Below, in pieces: positions 5,885 through 7,064 of a stretch of DNA of 7,064 nt. Position 1 is the first letter of the stretch; each line of letters opens with the position of its first letter. A program made the translations under genes and the position numbers. Origin of the DNA: Spirochaetales bacterium (lineage in GTDB: Bacteria; Spirochaetota; Spirochaetia; DSM-2461); the NCBI GenBank assembly GCA_002748225.1, contig PDRU01000048.1, positions 1-7,064 on the forward strand. The letters run 5' to 3'. The notes under the pieces are model-generated. The model was not told where the DNA came from. It saw only the letters and a list, made by a program, of their open reading frames with translations, and did not search any database.

Positions 5885-7064
5885 TAGTACCAATGAAGAA
5901 AGTCACCGTAGTAGTGGCAGACAGTTCGCGCAGGGAAGCCCTGAAAGCACTGCGCAAGGCAGGACTGCTTCATGTTGAAAAAACTCCCGGCAGGGGAAAG
6001 GCTCCGGAAGATTTAACTGCCCGTACGGATTATCTGGAAACAGCTCTTAATTCCCTGCCGGCTCACACGGCTCCGGAGCCGGATACCCGGGCTGATGAAC
6101 AAACGGCACGCGCGCTGGCCGAAGAGATTCTGAATCTCCGGGAGCGGGAAAAGGAAATTCAGACAGAACAGCTGCGCTGCGCGGCGAATCTGGATACCCT
6201 GGCGCCATGGGGCAGCTTTGAACCGTCTGAGCTCGCCGAGCTTGCCGCAGAGGGTGTTGATGTCAGACTTCTGGCTGCCGATGCGGAAACCCTGAAGAAA
6301 GTTACTGCTGAGAGCAACGGCTTTTTCTTTCCCGTCCGGCAGGATAAAAAAACATCTTACGGTGTTCTGGTTTATCCGGATCCGGAGAATGTTCCCGAAG
6401 ACGCGCCCGAGGGCATTGTTCTTCCGCAGCACAGCGAGGCTGATACCCGCCGGCTGATGGATGAAAACACCCGGGAACTGTCAAAGCTCAGCGCGGAGCT
6501 GGATGAACTGGCCCTCAAGTCAGCGCCCCTGCGCGGTGTTCTGGCCCGCCTGCAGCAGTCTGTGGAGTTTGAAGAAATCAGAAGCGCTCTGGATGCAGAT
6601 GAAGCTGTTGCCTGGTTTACCGGTTATATACCGGCCGATAAGGAAGCCGAATTTAAACAGCTTGCGGCTGAAGAGGCCTGGGGAACCATTATTTCCGAAC
6701 CTGAAGAAGAAGATCCGGTTCCGACCCTGGTCCGCAACAAAGCTGCCGTTAAGCCCATTCAGCCTGTCTTTGACCTTATGGGTATTGTGCCGGGCTACAG
6801 GGAGGCCGATATAAGCTTCTGGTTCCTGGCCTTTCTGAGTATGTTTGTCGGCATTATTATGGGCGACGCGGCCTATGGACTTATTATCCTGGCTTTAACG
6901 GGCTTTTTCCGCTTGAAAGCCGGGAAAGGTTCGCCTCTCTTTCAGCTGCTGGGCCTGTTCGGTTTGACAACCTTTATCTGGGGTTCGATAACCGGTACAT
7001 GGTTTTCTTCGCTGGAACTGGTTCAGGGAACATTCCTGCAGAAGCTCATAATACCGGCTGTTGC
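5881..7064 (+). CDS. atpI: V/A-type ATPase subunit I (membrane stator, subunit a homologue), 3' end outside the window
   Basis: The frame stays open from the ATG at 5881 to the right edge, 394 codons, so the gene is cut by the window; the family is usually above 600 residues. Residues 1-300 form the cytoplasmic arm that holds the peripheral stalk: an alpha/beta start (MKKVTVVVADSSRREAL), a coiled coil at about 72-105, a second at about 186-225, and AWFTGYIPADKEAEF at 244-258. The membrane part begins near 311 (ISFWFLAFLSMFVGIIMGDA, then AYG), with the GD-YG motif at 328-333, and continues with a segment at about 352-376 (TTFIWGSITGTWF). The half-channel Arg expected further on is not reached. 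GAGGG at 5869-5873 supports the start; a second ATG at 5893 is possible. The start overlaps the atpD stop as ATGA. Confidence 0.94.
   Translation, partial: MIVPMKKVTVVVADSSRREALKALRKAGLLHVEKTPGRGKAPEDLTARTDYLETALNSLPAHTAPEPDTRADEQTARALAEEILNLREREKEIQTEQLRCAANLDTLAPWGSFEPSELAELAAEGVDVRLLAADAETLKKVTAESNGFFFPVRQDKKTSYGVLVYPDPENVPEDAPEGIVLPQHSEADTRRLMDENTRELSKLSAELDELALKSAPLRGVLARLQQSVEFEEIRSALDADEAVAWFTGYIPADKEAEFKQLAAEEAWGTIISEPEEEDPVPTLVRNKAAVKPIQPVFDLMGIVPGYREADISFWFLAFLSMFVGIIMGDAAYGLIILALTGFFRLKAGKGSPLFQLLGLFGLTTFIWGSITGTWFSSLELVQGTFLQKLIIPAV

Noticed and set aside
6461..6814. Plus-strand open frame of 117 codons within atpI
   Set aside because: It is in another frame of atpI, which is continuously open from 5881 to the edge with family motifs; the shadow has no ribosome binding site or known family.

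Overview
The window holds the front part of a V/A-type ATPase operon, all on the + strand, preceded by two small genes of a different kind. Base composition is roughly balanced in the genes. The protein sequences look spirochaetal: subunit A carries the ending GAFHGLSRERSDARKYPAIH, where archaeal and Thermus-type A subunits have a FWALD...RRHFP-like stretch. The order E, DUF2764, A, B, D, I is that of the Treponema and Borrelia operons, with relatives in Chlamydia and Bacteroidetes. I place it, by recall of family patterns and without a search, in a Treponema/Spirochaeta-like member of the Spirochaetales with a mid-range GC content.

Bases 1-872 hold an LppM-like protein, probably the C-terminal part of an exported lipoprotein whose signal peptide lies upstream of the window, and a 108-residue protein I do not recognise. 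Bases 873-966 are an AT-rich gap with a plausible sigma-70 type promoter (TTGCAG, 17 bases, TATACT) just ahead of atpE. From 967 to the right edge there is a tightly packed operon: atpE (peripheral stalk), a DUF2764 gene starting at TTG, atpA (catalytic subunit), atpB (non-catalytic subunit), atpD (central rotor shaft) and atpI (membrane stator), which runs off the window. Three of the five junctions overlap by four bases as ATGA.

Together A and B form the A3B3 head, D is the rotating shaft inside it, E is the outer stalk, and I anchors that stalk in the cytoplasmic membrane beside the proteolipid ring. The ring gene (atpK) is expected downstream and is not seen. No gene for a classical C, F or G subunit lies between E and I; DUF2764 sits in the place where Thermus-type operons carry C and F. 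That is the most interesting biological point here. It is a known arrangement rather than a new system, and I found no mobile element, CRISPR array, RNA gene or other accessory system.
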